A program made the translations under genes and the position numbers. The notes beneath the pieces are model-generated. The model was not told where the DNA came from and did no database searches. It saw nothing but the letters and a program-made list of their open reading frames with translations. A stretch of DNA of 64,000 nt from Volutella citrinella (Eukaryota; Ascomycota; Sordariomycetes; Hypocreales; Nectriaceae): the NCBI GenBank assembly GCA_034401135.1, contig JAWZSP010000004.1, positions 3,348,001-3,412,000 of the forward strand. Reading direction: 5' to 3'. Shown here in pieces: positions 1 to 12,426 of the stretch (its first letter is position 1; each line of letters begins with the position of its first letter).

Positions 1-2483
1 CATTCGGTCATCAAGCCATGAAAGTAGTTCTTGGTGGCGGCGACCCGGGCCCCTGATTTTCTTCAACGGCCCTATCATTTTCGATAACTATTCCCTGCTG
101 CCGATATATCACCATGCGCAAATACACTTCGTCGTGGCTATTCCACAAGGGACACTATTGACTTTACTCGGGGATCATGTGCAACACTGCGGGTTCCACC
201 GGGCGTCAACGCCTCCAGCTGCTAGGCGGAGGAGACAGCAGCAGCAGCAGCCGTGCCGTCGAGAGGATGGGATAGCTACGCAATCCACCCAATCCTTTTA
301 GGCGCACCCACACACACCCACTACACTCGGGGAGACTTGTAGTTGACACATGCCAGACGTCAGAGCAACAAGAGTGCACCCAGGGGTGATATGAATGCAT
401 TTACTCCCCCTTTGGGAGCGGCCATGACGTCGTGATACATGCTGGCACGATGTTTTCTTCTCAATTTTGTACGGCCTGTTGGGCCAAACGATGGATACTA
501 GTTGAAGTGGAGGGATATTTCGGACGCGGGAGCTTCCTGCCGGTGTGACTGATGTGCTGAATGGCAGGGTGGTTGACGATACGGGGTGCACAGCTTCACA
601 CCCTTCAGTACGCACACACAGGCGCACACACGCACGCGCACACACATACACCCGGCTTCCACAGGCATCATGATCAACATGCAACACGCCCGCTCATCCT
701 TCCCTTCTTACGAGGCCACCCGTGTTTTGTTGGAGACGATCGGAGGTCAGGAGGGACAAGACGGCGGTCCGGGCTGTCACTCGCACACGTCCAACGACAT
801 AGCTTGCAATCAAACCTGCCTGGTCCGTACTCATCACGCTCGACCGGTCCAACAACGGCCGTAGGCAAGAGCCCTTCCCTTTGCAGCAGGTGGTGGAGGG
901 TCAAAATGAGCGCAGGTGTAGTCGTATCGCTCAAGGCTCGGAGCGAACCATGGCTCCGTCCTGTGCCGCGCTGACCTGGGCATCGGAGCAAGTAGGATGG
1001 GAGAACAATAGCAACGGGTGTTGCGAGTATCAAGACAACTACCTCGCACGGGTGTGAACCCTACCCATCTTGGCCATGTCACCTTGTGGATGTGCAACCT
1101 TCCCTGGCATCTACCACTGCATGGCAGCCGTTTGCATCACAAAGCATCACCAGCGTCCGGCTGCGCTGGCCCCCATCCCTACGCCTCACGACCATTGACA
1201 GGCCATGCTGCCTCGTGGGCTGCAATGTTCTGCTTCGGGTGCGGCAGAGCGGCCCCTCCCTTGCGCTTCCTCCATTCTCTTCTAGCTGTAAAGGGCTCAT
1301 CATCCGCTGATGCAAGCATCAGCTGCCCAGCGAGCGAGTCGGCCGTCTTCCATCCCGATCATGGCCTAGGCCGCGCCCTTGGTCATGGCACCAAGGCAGA
1401 CTGGAGGAGTCGCGGACTGGCAGACACGGACGTGGCCATTGACACGAGTAGAGATACATGGACGACACGGGTTCGGCGGGCGAAAACAGACGTATTTCAC
1501 ACGCACCGCATCGCACCGCTTGTGTCAAGAAAAGGGTTGCGTGCGTTTCTTGGCCCCCGGTCCTGTCGCGGCTGCAGTTGGTTTCGTCTGGATGGCTGCC
1601 AACGCCAAAGCCCCCCCCGCTACCACTCATGCATTGGTGGACCGCCGGCACTTTGACGTAGGGATCGATGGAGGCTGCCCAACAAGCCATTGACTAGGCT
1701 GCCGCTTCGGGGGCCTGTGGTTCTGGCAAAGGGCTCTCTCGACGCCTTCACTGCCCCCCTTTTCCCACATTTTGCTTCCTCCCCCTCTGCGTCTGCGGCC
1801 TTTGCGGGGACGGACAGCCTCGCCTGGCCCTGCACCGCACAGTGGGCAGTGGCCCAGCGGCCGGCGACTAACAACACACTCCCTCAACTTCCCAAACCCA
1901 CACCCCTCCCCCCCCCTCCCTCCACCTCCAACCAACACTAACTAAGTAACTAACCAACCCTTACTCCCTGACCAACCTAGTTCCCAGTCTTTCGACAACG
2001 GGAAGATCAAACACAGCCAACACTCTAATCCCTCGTTCTTCGACCCTCTTGGCCGCTCTTTCGACTTTGGCCTCGTGGACTTGCACTGCTCAATGTGTCA
2101 TGGAAGACAGCAAACACCCTCGCTCACTCACCACGGATGCCGCTCCCTCGGGCCAGTGTCACCAACTATATAAACACTCGCAACGTCTACTCACTTGCCG
2201 ATGAACCATCACTCACTCCCACATTCACCCCAACCGCCATCCTTCCTACTCAGTACTCCTTCACAACCAATCCAAGACTTCGCCCACTGCTGGTTTCAGC
2301 CGCGCTCCTTTGTGGCCCGCCGTTTTCTCAATTTATATCCAGCCCTTCGCCCTTTCCAATACCCATTTCGGTATTGGATCAAGCCCGTCTTCATCAACAC
2401 ACTGCGGTGCACAACCTTTGCGCCGCCATATACATCCTCGATTCCCTCCCACTCAACCAAGCATTGTCGCACCATCTCTCAAC
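1..2483. other. Gene-poor region, no supported gene in the first 2.4 kb
   Basis: I find no reading frame here with recognisable domains, codon bias or intron structure. The open frames are short, overlap on both strands and carry no protein-like pattern. Simple CA/CG-rich repeats lie near 300-330 and 615-650. From about 1880 to 2480 the plus strand is rich in C and T, with runs such as those near 1905-1925, which resembles a fungal promoter or 5' leader for the small ORF that follows. This reading of the CT-rich part is inference. Confidence 0.5.
2355..2378 (+). promoter_or_regulatory. Perfect 9-bp hairpin in the presumed leader of the small ORF
   Basis: TCCAATACC at 2355-2363 is exactly complementary to GGTATTGGA at 2370-2378, leaving a 6-nt loop. 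It sits about 105 nt upstream of the ATG at 2484. If this is transcribed it would form a stable stem in the leader. A regulatory role is inference only. Confidence 0.35.
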
Positions 2484-2651
2484 ATGTGCAAGTGGATTAC
2501 TTCTCAGGCTTGGTCGCTCTGCGGCTGCGAGATCCGTTCGTATGAGCTCAACACCGGCTGCAAGTGCACCAGGGTCATCGATCAGGGAACTCAGGTCTGG
2601 GATGGATACTGCGGTCGCGCGGAATGCCCCAACCCCCCAGCAAGATCTTAA
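2484..2651 (+). CDS. Candidate small Cys/Trp-rich protein, 55 aa, unknown function
   Basis: The product is not recognised. The ATG has an A at -3 and the context CTCAAC-ATG, a good fungal initiation site. The 55 residues start MCKWITSQAW and contain seven cysteines (positions 2, 13, 15, 26, 28, 43, 48), several as CxC pairs, and three tryptophans. Paired Cys at this density suggest metal binding or a disulfide fold; there is no signal peptide, so an intracellular metal-binding or structural peptide is more likely than a secreted effector. It lies downstream of a long CT-rich segment that could be its leader. Caveat: an out-of-frame ATG at 2201 opens a frame overlapping this one, so the transcript would have to start downstream of it, splice it out, or be leaky-scanned. 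It could be a chance ORF. Confidence 0.4.
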   Translation: MCKWITSQAWSLCGCEIRSYELNTGCKCTRVIDQGTQVWDGYCGRAECPNPPARS

Positions 2652-5600
2652 TAGGTCCGTTTCGTGTCCTCACTCGTCAAAGCCTTGGTAGAGCTGACCT
2701 CATCTCCAGGCCTGATTGACTCGGCCAGGACAAGGCAAAGGGCTGGCAAGAGATACGAGCCACCGCCTTGCGCCACCAGCACCCTGTGCGACCGATAGAC
2801 GCCCATTTTCCCTGGGGGCTCGTGGCAGAGATGTCCATTTGCCATGGCCTTTGCGCGAGAGCCCAAGGCGAGACCGCTGGGTTTCTGTTACAGTGTTCCG
2901 TGCTCGTTCGCCATCTAGATGAACAACCGCTGCCTTGAGTAGGCCGGGCAACCGGCCCTGGGCCTTTGAAAGATGCGACTTGTGAGAGCGCACAACATTA
3001 TCCCCTTTTCTTTTTCTTGTTATCCCTGTATTTTCTTTTTCCTGGGCCAATTTCTCAACGCGCCATGCTGTGAGTGTGGATACGGCTTTCACACCTCGTC
3101 CGGAATATTCTTGTCTCTCATTTGCGTCTCCATCTCGCTGCTCATGTCACAGCAGCTCAGATTTGGGGGCATTTTATCAAGCAAAAGGTTCATTGTGGGA
3201 GGAAGAGGGCATTGGTCAGTGAAGTGTGGGGGATGGCCGAGCAGGGGGACGGCAACCGGCAGAAAGCCAGCTCTCCGACGTCCCCTAGTTTCGTGGAAGC
3301 CCGGCTCGATCTGGAAGATTGGTTTCCTTTTTGTCATCCCATCTCCATTTTCTCTTAGCTCAGTCGAATAAATTCAATTCCTTTTACTCCATCCTGCGCC
3401 TCGTGAGTCTCGAGACTTTCGGTACCCCCTGCCGTGAGGTTGCTTTAGCCCTGGCCCATGGCCCACACAGCCCGGCCGGATCTGCGACCCGGACACGCCA
3501 CGGCCACGCCAACTGCACCAGAGCATGTACTGAATGGTAGTGAGTAGTGGTTACGGATGTTGGCGGCGGCCACGAGTCGCCAACGGCCGGCCCAGCCCAG
3601 GAAGCGGGCCTAGCACAACCTCCGAGCGGCCAAACTCTCCAACAGCTTGCCAAGGCAGAATCAGCAGCTCTTCTTCGATGCTCAACATGGTGCTTGCTGC
3701 TTGCTTGCTCGCTCGCTTGCTCGCTCTGTCCCGCCGGCTGTCTGCAGATACGGCATTGCCAGGCAGTGGGCCTGGGCCTGATGCGTGGGGGACGGTGGGC
3801 GGGCCACTGGTTTGTTGGCATTGGAAGCGATGGATTGATTCGATTTCCATGTTTCATTCACCCAGACGCATGCTCGCAGCCACCTGTCTGCTCTCCAGGC
3901 TATTTGCCGCTTGCCCTGGTCTGTGACGGGTAGACCGTATTTGGTGCCAGCCCACTCCTGCAGCCAAGTGCCTAGGTACTGTGTAATGCTGCGGCGCTGC
4001 TGCCACCATGCGCCGTCGGGCCTATGCTTGGTCTGTTCCGCCGCAAACGAACAGCCCTGATGCTCTTTGCTGGTCCAGCTCTAGGTCGACTAGCCATCCA
4101 GCGCCGCCATGCGCGGGTCAGAAGCAATGGACGAGGTGTGCTTTGAGGGTGAGGTGAGGGGGGCGGCAGCTGAGTCTCCACGGCGTCACGCGGGAGGGGA
4201 ACATCACATATGGCGTACGAGAACGGTCCCGCCTGTGGTGTAAGTGTTTAAAGGATTAAGCGCCGGCACCCGCATGGCGGCCATGAGCTGTCACTGGCAC
4301 GGACCAGGATGGCAACGGTAATTAAAAGAGGGGCCCCTGGGCTGGACGCTCGCTCACTGAGGGAAGTGGAGGCCATGTGGTTGAGCGGCAGGTCGGTCTT
4401 TCTCTCCCCCCTTCATTGTTTCTTTTCGTTTCTTCTCCTCTCACTCTGTTGTCTCACTGTCGCTGTCGCTGTCGCTGTCGCTGGTGGTTGGTTGTTCTGC
4501 ATCCCCACCCACCCAGTGGTCGCCAGCATGTTCAGGCCATATTAGACCGGGAGGAATGGCCGAGAGTGAGGGAGGACCAAGGGCGATGGCCTTGTGCGCG
4601 GGTTCAAGGATTGATTTCTTGTTTTCTGAGGCCGCATATAATGATGCGCCATGCAGACTCGCTCGCATCCCGGCCTCATCATGTGATGAAGGCTGCCTAG
4701 AGGAGACCCTCGAGGCAATCATCCTTTGTTTGCGAGGCGGTAGTCCATGGGATAAAAAAAATAGCAAAGTGATTGTTAGAGCAGCACGGCGGCCGATCAT
4801 CGGCGCTAGACAGGTCATCTACCCGAAATGTGAGATCATGTACGTCGCGCGCGATAGGCTCCGGGGATAATGAGGCTCGAGGCTCCATAAAGGACATGTC
4901 GAAATCAGAATGTGAGGGTGTGGTGGGATGTGAGGTCGAGGCTGAGACCGGACCAGGGGCGTGAACAGGGGCGTGCCCCGTTCAACTGACAGTAGGCGCG
5001 CCTGCCTTCCATGTAGCGGTACGTATTTGGTCCCCGTCGTGGTATTTTTCAGGGCCCCTCATTATGGGGAAGGCGCCAACTGCACTGTCAGTCTGGCTGT
5101 CACACCCACCATTGAGGCCTAACAGCCCTAAAAACTGCCTAATCAGGATCCGGCTGCCCAACTGCATCATTTCCACAGCCATTCACTCGCACCGAGGCGC
5201 AACCTACTAACTAAATTAGCCCCTATCAACAGCTTCAAGCTTCAACCCACATGTTTTGTGGTCTACGAACCAAGGGGCTCATCAGAATTCCTCAGCCCTC
5301 GCTCTCTGGAAACTACGCCACTCTCTGCCTCCGCCGCATCCTTCCCGAGGCCCATGCCAACACACAAGCACATTTTGCACCCTATCGGGTCCTGATCACC
5401 GAGCCCAGGCGTTCAGTTGCTCAAGCCATTAGCCTCCACAGCTTCAGCCTCATATCGGGATTAAGCCCATGTTCTCCCTCCGCCTCTCCTAAAGCGGCGC
5501 ACAAGTGCGATCCGAAACATACCTCAGCCTCGTGCTACATGGGGGGAGGCCAGAGCCCCCAGTGGAGGAGAAGGGCAGAGCGCCCGGAGCCCATCCGACT

Positions 5601-7128
5601 GTCTGCTCCCGATGTCACTGCCTCTGGGAGCCGTGCATCCGTCGTCTCAATGATACACGGTCTTGCTTCTACGCCCATGCAAGTAGCTGGTCAAGGGCGA
5701 AAGTCTCGTACGTTTGTATGTGCTTGAGTGTGCATGCGTTGTTTGTGTTCTAATCCAGCTCCTCCTCAACCGTTTTGAAGCGATTGTATCAGCCAATCAT
5801 TACAGTCTTATAGTTCAACAGAACCATCAGCTAGAGCACCATGGGATTCTGCGCACGCGATCCAAATGCGGACACGAGAACGTGCAGGTGGTGTGTTTCA
5901 GAGGCGCATATCGAACTGGTAGGTGTCAGAGCAATAGATGTTGCCATGTATGTTGGTCCGGCTCAGCCCTAGCGGTGGAGAACCTGACCGCATCCCAATA
6001 CAGTCCAGTGCTGCTGCTGGCACGACTTGTCTTTTTGGGGGCGGAAATGAGGCAGCCTTACCAGTTCATGCGATCGGGGCCGGGCCAAGGCCAAAATCCT
6101 CGCTGCCTCCAGTGGACGGCTGACGCACGGCTCAAGCAAGATGAGGCGCAGGCCTAAGCCGCCTTCCAGCGCACCAGCCGCAAGGAAGCCGTTTCAAGCT
6201 CAACTGATGCCCAGCGTTTTGGCCCCGTTGATATCTGCCCCGAACACTCGTGTTGAGCACTAGCACCTAGGATAAGACTTAACTCGAGGGCTCGAGGTTC
6301 AGGAGTTCTCATCCAATCTTCTGAAAACTTCCACCGGCCGCAGCGCCGAAACAACAGATTCATGTGATTGTTGGAGGAGTCACTGACAGCCCTCGCTGTT
6401 TCACCTATGTTTCTCCTCGATTCTCGATGAGGCTCATACAAAAACACACGTCAGACTGTGTCTCGTTTAATTACTCCTTCACTGCCACCTTTGACTGAGC
6501 CGCTCACCAGCCCCGTGCCGTGAGCTGCAAGGGGATTCATGATTCGTCACTTCAAATCTGCTCACAGACACTGCCACCATCGGCCGAAACTGAGACCACC
6601 GGCCGGCTTCTACAACAGGAATCACCAAGACCTGGGAGCAGTGGAGTTTACGCAATTTGGCTACCATTCCGAGTTTTGCAAAAGCTGCTCCATCGTCGCC
6701 TTCACCATCTGCAGTATTGATTCCAATCTGGATCATTCGTTCCTATATGTCATGGTAATCTCTCCGTCGCTGCACCATCGCCTCCGTGTCGCTATTGTAC
6801 ATTTGTCAGCTATTACAATGACCTTGCGCCCATGAACATGCAGCTGTCCCCCTGTCCATCGAACGGCCAAGTAGGAATGGCCTTTTTTTGCCGCTGTTTT
6901 TTTTTCGTTTTCGTCGTGCGCGTCTCTTAGGCCCAACTTATTTTCTTGTCGAATCTATCATGTTCACCAGCTTCCTCCCTCCCCCCAAAAAAGAAACCGT
7001 GAAAAAACAATGACAACCTGTGTCACAATATGCATTACTCAACCAAAATTAATCATTTGCGGGCGAATTAGGGGAACTAGTTGCAGTGTCAGCGTTAGGT
7101 TGCCTTTCTCATAGATAAGTTCAACATA
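2652..7128. other. Gene-poor region between the small ORF and RPB1
   Basis: About 4.5 kb without a gene I can support. Open frames up to about 158 codons exist but show no family motif, no consistent codon bias and no convincing splice pattern. A four-copy CTGTCG microsatellite lies at 4457-4483. The part next to 7128 must contain the 3' UTR of RPB1, which is transcribed from the minus strand. Confidence 0.5.
4457..4483 (+). repeat. CTGTCG microsatellite
   Basis: Four perfect tandem copies of the hexamer CTGTCG plus a partial fifth copy. It lies in noncoding DNA. Confidence 0.8.
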
Positions 7129-10100
7129 CTACTGGTTTCCAGACGTTCCCGGACCAGGGGTCCGAGGAGAGAAAGCGGGGGACGTGGGCGAGTAGCTCGG
7201 GCTCGTAGGCGAGTGCTGTGCCCCAGGGCTCCTTTGGAAGCTGGGACTCGTAGGGGAGTACGCTTCAGGAGACGTCGGAGACCAGGTAGGGGATGCGGGG
7301 GAGTAAGACGGGGAGGTGGCTCCACCCGCATGGAGGTTGGGAGATGCCGGGCTGTAGTTGGGGCTGGCCGGCGAATAGCTCGGAGACGTAGGCGAGTTGA
7401 ACTGGGCCGGGGACGTCGGCGAGTAGTGACGAGGAGACGTCGGTGAGGCAGGGGAGTAGCTCGGCGAAGTCGGGCTGTAGTTGGGGCTGGCAGGGCTTGT
7501 CGGTCGCAGCATCGGCGAGGTAGGCGAGAAGGAGGGCGACGACGGGCTGAAGGACGGCGAAGTAGCATACCCGCCGCCGCCGATGAGGGGCGACGTCGGG
7601 GAGTAGCCAGCATTGGGAGATGACGGCGAATAGCCACCCATGGAGCCGAAGGGTGAGGTAGGCGAAGTGCTGAACGGGCTGGTTGCACCGCGTGCACCAT
7701 ACGGTCCAGGGCTCATTGATCCTGAGCCGGTAAAGCCACCACCATACACGGTATCGAATCCAGCAGGAGTGTCTGAGCCTGCTCCTTGGATGGGAGAGAA
7801 GTTTCCAGCCGCGGGCGAGCTCATGCTAAGATAGCCCGAATCGGCCATTGGAGACCCAGTGTCGTAAGGAGTGGCAGCGCCTTCGCCCTGGCCGTCCTTG
7901 ACCGGCATGCCAGGCATGAGACCCATGCGAGAGTTGTCGGAAATGACAGTCTCTAGCATCTTGGGGTCAAGCAGAACATCAAAGTTGCCAGTGCCCATGG
8001 GGGCCATCTGTCCAAGCATGACGTTCTCAGAAATACCTCGGCAGTCATCCAGCTCGCCTGTTGCAGCGGCCTCGAGAAGAATTTCCACCGTCTCTTCGAA
8101 CGAACAACGCATCAGCGCACCAGTGTCGGCACGGTTGATACCGTGTCGGGTGACTGCAGAGATAGAACCTCGATAGGTCATGACGTCGACCAGAAGGGCA
8201 ATATGACGATGGTTGACATAAGAACCGTCAAAGGCCAAGACGTTCGTCAATTCCTTGACCAGAGCGGATCGAGCCGCCTCAATACCGAACACCTCGACGA
8301 TTTGCCAAAGGTCGTTGGTGTATGTGCGAGTCTCGTCGACACCATTGACCGCCAAAACCTCGCGGAGGGCAGAGCCACTGGTATCAAGATACCACTGGGT
8401 GCATCGAGGGTCATCTTTGATGCAAAGAAGCGCGCCATCGGAGCTCTCCATGAGACGCTCACCCTTGGTCAAGAATGCACGCTCAACGTTGGGCACACCA
8501 CGGAGCGTCAGAGTATCCAGAAGATGGGCTTCGAGGCGTTTAAGCATGACATCGTCTTCCATCTTGGACTCGCCATCCTCGGCCTTCTCATCCTGTCGGA
8601 TAGTTCGGACACGGATGACCTGCTCGTCGGCGTTGTTGTCACTGAAGATGACGGCCAAGTCGTTGGGGTATTCCTCTTTGATTCGCTGGGCAACATCGTC
8701 AATCTTGATCTCCTTGTCAAGCAGCTTCTGGCGATCAAGGGTGATACGCAGAAGCCATCGAGACTGCTGATCAATAGTGTCCTGGCTGTCGTCGGGAATC
8801 AAGAAGTAGGACTCAACCATGTCCACATCCTCTGCAATGGTCGTCGACTGGATATCGGGGTCATAGTAGATCTCAGTCACCGAAGTGACGGACCGCAGGT
8901 TGGTGTATTCGACCATACTTCGAAGCTTCTTCGCCTGTTCCTGCTTCGCAAGCGGCTCATGGAGGTATACTGCCATGCTAGGCGTCTTGATGTTCTTCGC
9001 AAGGTTGAGAATTTCCTTGAGACGGGGCACGCCGAGAGTGACGTTCTTGGAGGACACACCAGCGAAGTGGAAAGTGTTCAGTGTCATCTGGGTGGCAGGT
9101 TCACCGATGGACTGGGCAGCCAAAACACCAACCATTTCTCCAGGGCTGACGAAAGCTCGGTCCCAGCGATTCTGCAACTCGCCAACGATGTGGTCGAAAG
9201 CCAACTTGTTCAGGCGATGCTCCTTCACGACTTCCTTGAAAGCCAGACGCGAACGCAAGAGAGCCTTGAAGAGAATGGTAGCATTCGCATCTGCCTCAAG
9301 CGAAATTGGATCAGTGCCACGAACAATGGTCATCTTGTTGAGCATGTCCTGGATTGTGGTGATGACATCAGATGGTCGCAAGTTGCTTCGGTCATTGGCC
9401 TTGACGTTGAAAACTCGCTTGGCGCCCTCAATAATTCGAGTGATGTTGAGGGGGAGCTGCATCATCTCTTCATTTCGCTTAGCCTTGTTGATTTGCCTCA
9501 CAGCACGGCGATCCTGAAGCAGTGCATCCCACTCCGCGTCTAGCAGGGCCATGGAAGGCTTGTCTCCAGTGAGCTCATTGCCGTATTCGTAGTCCTTCTT
9601 GAACCATTCCGGCGGGCTGGCTAGATCAAGTCGGTACTTCTTCTCAAAGGCAGCATCGGACATGTTCAGAATGCCAAGCTTCTGCTTCTCGATGTACATA
9701 GCATCGAGACCGTCTTCGCCGTAGAGGAACTGAACCACGTCGCCCAGAGAGTTTCGCACCGTACCATCGTACCGGGCGCTCAAGTCTTCCAGGGCCTTGA
9801 CCAGTCGTCGCTGAATATAACCAGTCTCAGCGGTCTTGACAGCAGTATCAATCAGACCTTCCCGACCAGCCATGGCGTGGAAGAAGAACTCAGAGGGAGT
9901 AAGGCCGCGAAGGTAAGAGTTCTCAACGAATCCGCGGGCTTCAGGAGAGTAGTCGTCCTTTGTGAAATGAGGCAGAGTACGATACTTGAAGCCGAAAGGA
10001 ATACGCTTTCCTTCGACAATTTGCTGACCCACAAGAGCAGTCATCTGTGAAATGTTGATGGACGAACCCTTTGAACCGGATGAAGCCATGGTGACAGCGT

Positions 10101-12426
10101 TGTTAGAGTCCTTCAAACTCTTCTGGGTGGTTGTACCAGCCTTGTCTCGAGCCTGGTTCAGGGCCATGGAAACCTTGTTTTCGAAAGTGGCACGAACATT
10201 CATACCAGGGAGGGCTTCAAGTTTGTTCGCAGTAGCCATCTCTGTCAGTCGCGCGACTTCAGCCTTCTCTTCATCAATGTGGGCCTGGACCTTCTCGATG
10301 GTCGCCTTGTCGGGAATGGTATCACCAATACCGATACTGTGGCCGTTGTGCAGCAGCCAATGAGTGACCACCTGCTGAACACCGTTGAGGAAGCCCATCG
10401 CGGCTTCGGGGCCAAGCTCGTTGTACGTAACGTGAACGATACCGCCAGCAGCAGCACCGACGTTCTTCTTTGTGAGAAGACCGTACATGAGGTGGCCGGC
10501 CTGGATGAGGAGACCCTCGTCCTTAAGGGGGGCATCCTCTTTTGCATCGTTGCCGTTGTGCAAGCTCACCTCCTTGGGAATAACCATGCTGATAATCTGC
10601 TTGCCGGTCCATCGAGGACGAGGCTTCAGAATAGCGGGTTGGGGGATGACACCATCCCACCCATTGACCCACAGCATGAGATTCATCACCTGTTTCTTGT
10701 CCAAAAATGTGTCTCTTCGACACAGCTTGTAGACTCCGGCAAGAGAGTCCTGGACGATACCCATTAGAGGGCCGTTCTTTTGGGGGGACACAATGTTCAG
10801 AGGCACCAGGCAGAGTTCCTTGACTTCAGCCCGCGTCTCCTCGCTCTGGGGGACGTGGAGATTCATCTCGTCACCATCGAAATCGGCGTTGTAAGGGGAA
10901 GTGACAGACAGGTTCAGGCGGAATGTTGAGTAGGGCATGACGCGGACGCGATGACCCATCATAGATTCCTTGTGTAGCGAGGGTTGACGGTTGAAAATAA
11001 TGTAATCACCGTCCATGAGATGGCGTTCGACCTTCCATCCGTACTCCAGAGAGATCTGGGCAGCACGACGGTGGTGGCGAAGGTCAATTCGCGTACCATC
11101 AGACCTGATGACATACTTTGCTCCCGGGTGCTCGTTAGGGCCATTCTCCACAAGTTGGTGCAACTTGCTAATGTTGTAGGGAGTGACTGTCTCGGGGTAT
11201 GTCAGGGTTCGAGCAATACTGCGAGGAACACCAACTTCATGAAGCGAGAGGTTGGCATCACCGGTAATGACGGTACGAGCGGAGAAATCCACTCGCTTGC
11301 CCATCAAGTTACCTCGTAGACGACCCTCCTTGCCCTTTAGACGGGCTCGGATGGCCTTGACTGGTCGACCGCTCTTCTGCAGGGCACGAGGCTGGCCCGC
11401 AATGTCGTTGTCCATGTAGGTCGCAACATGGTATTGTAGGAGTTCCTCGAAATCTCTGGCGATGTGCTGAGGGGAGCCCTCACGAATTGCCTGCTTGACA
11501 TTTCCGTTGGCGCGAATGATGTCACCAAGCTTGTATGTCAAATCATCTTCATTCCTCATGCCAGTGCTAGTACCGTCCATTGAGATACTGGGACGAACTG
11601 GGGGAGGGGGGACGGGAAGCACAGTCAGGACCATCCACTCAGGACGGGCGTAGTCCGAGTTCAGGCCCATGTTGCGCAGGTCGGCCTCAGAGATGCGACG
11701 GAGGATACCGTGTGCCATCTCGGGGGTAATGGGAGTGGTCTCGCGCCTCTTGGGGCCATCCTCTTGAACGACATCAAAGGCGGCTTTGAGTTGCAAAGCA
11801 GCCTGTCGGACATTGGGCTGCACGTTACCACATCCTCCGTGGTTCTCGACGGGGGCAGGCTTCATGCCTGGCGCATACTCCTCCTCCTTGCTCTTGTCAT
11901 TTCGATCCTCGTTCTCGCACTTGCGCTTCTTCTTGCATACCTCCCAAACTCGGGCGAAGCGAAGCTTGGGATCGCGCGTAGCGATAGCAGCGGCGAACTC
12001 GGGATCGCTCTGAGAGACTAAGATTAGCATCCGGTAGGCAAAGAACACTCAAGGAGTGAGTAGACCAACTTTATCGGACAACACCTTGCTGCAGTTGTGG
12101 CAGACAATCTCCAAGATCTTCTTCACCTTCTTGATGAAACCGGGATGGTAAACGGGCTTGGCAAGTTCGATATGTCCGAAATGGCCTGGACACTCGCCCA
12201 TAGCTTGGGTGCAGGTCTTGCAACGGAACTGTCGGTCGATCGAGCCAAGCAGAGGGTCGTTGAGACCACCATCACGCGGCTTGACCTTGTTCTCCTCCAT
12301 CGTCTCTGGGTAGAGAATGTGGCAAACACTCATATTCTTGATCTCCTCGGGAGACATCAAGCCAAACTGGATCTCCTCCACCGTCTTGAGCGGAGCGCTC
12401 GAGTGGGTGAAGTAGAGGTTCGTCAT
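7129..12426 (-). CDS. RPB1: RNA polymerase II largest subunit (Rpb1)
   Basis: Catalytic subunit of nuclear RNA polymerase II, which makes all mRNA. Two exons are inferred: 12426-12070 and 12009-7129, giving 1745 aa. The 60-nt intron has the less usual donor GTTGGT, a GCTAATC branch point and a CAG acceptor. The N-terminal clamp zinc region (CKTC, CPGHFGH, CHNC) is present, and the magnesium-binding [10 protein letters not shown] motif lies near residue 490. Bridge-helix and trigger-loop regions are conserved ([25 protein letters not shown]). The C-terminal domain, encoded at about 7150-7650, is a degenerate heptad array: about 16 recognisable repeats, only two matching YSPTSPS exactly, with F, W, H or N replacing Tyr1 in six and Ala replacing Thr4 in four, plus non-heptad spacers. 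Length is normal for ascomycetes. The ATG at 12426 precedes the canonical N-terminus. Confidence 0.97.

Noticed and set aside
8143..9543. A 466-codon plus-strand open frame
   Set aside because: It lies entirely antisense to the conserved core of RPB1; its openness follows from RPB1 codon bias, and it shows no family motif.
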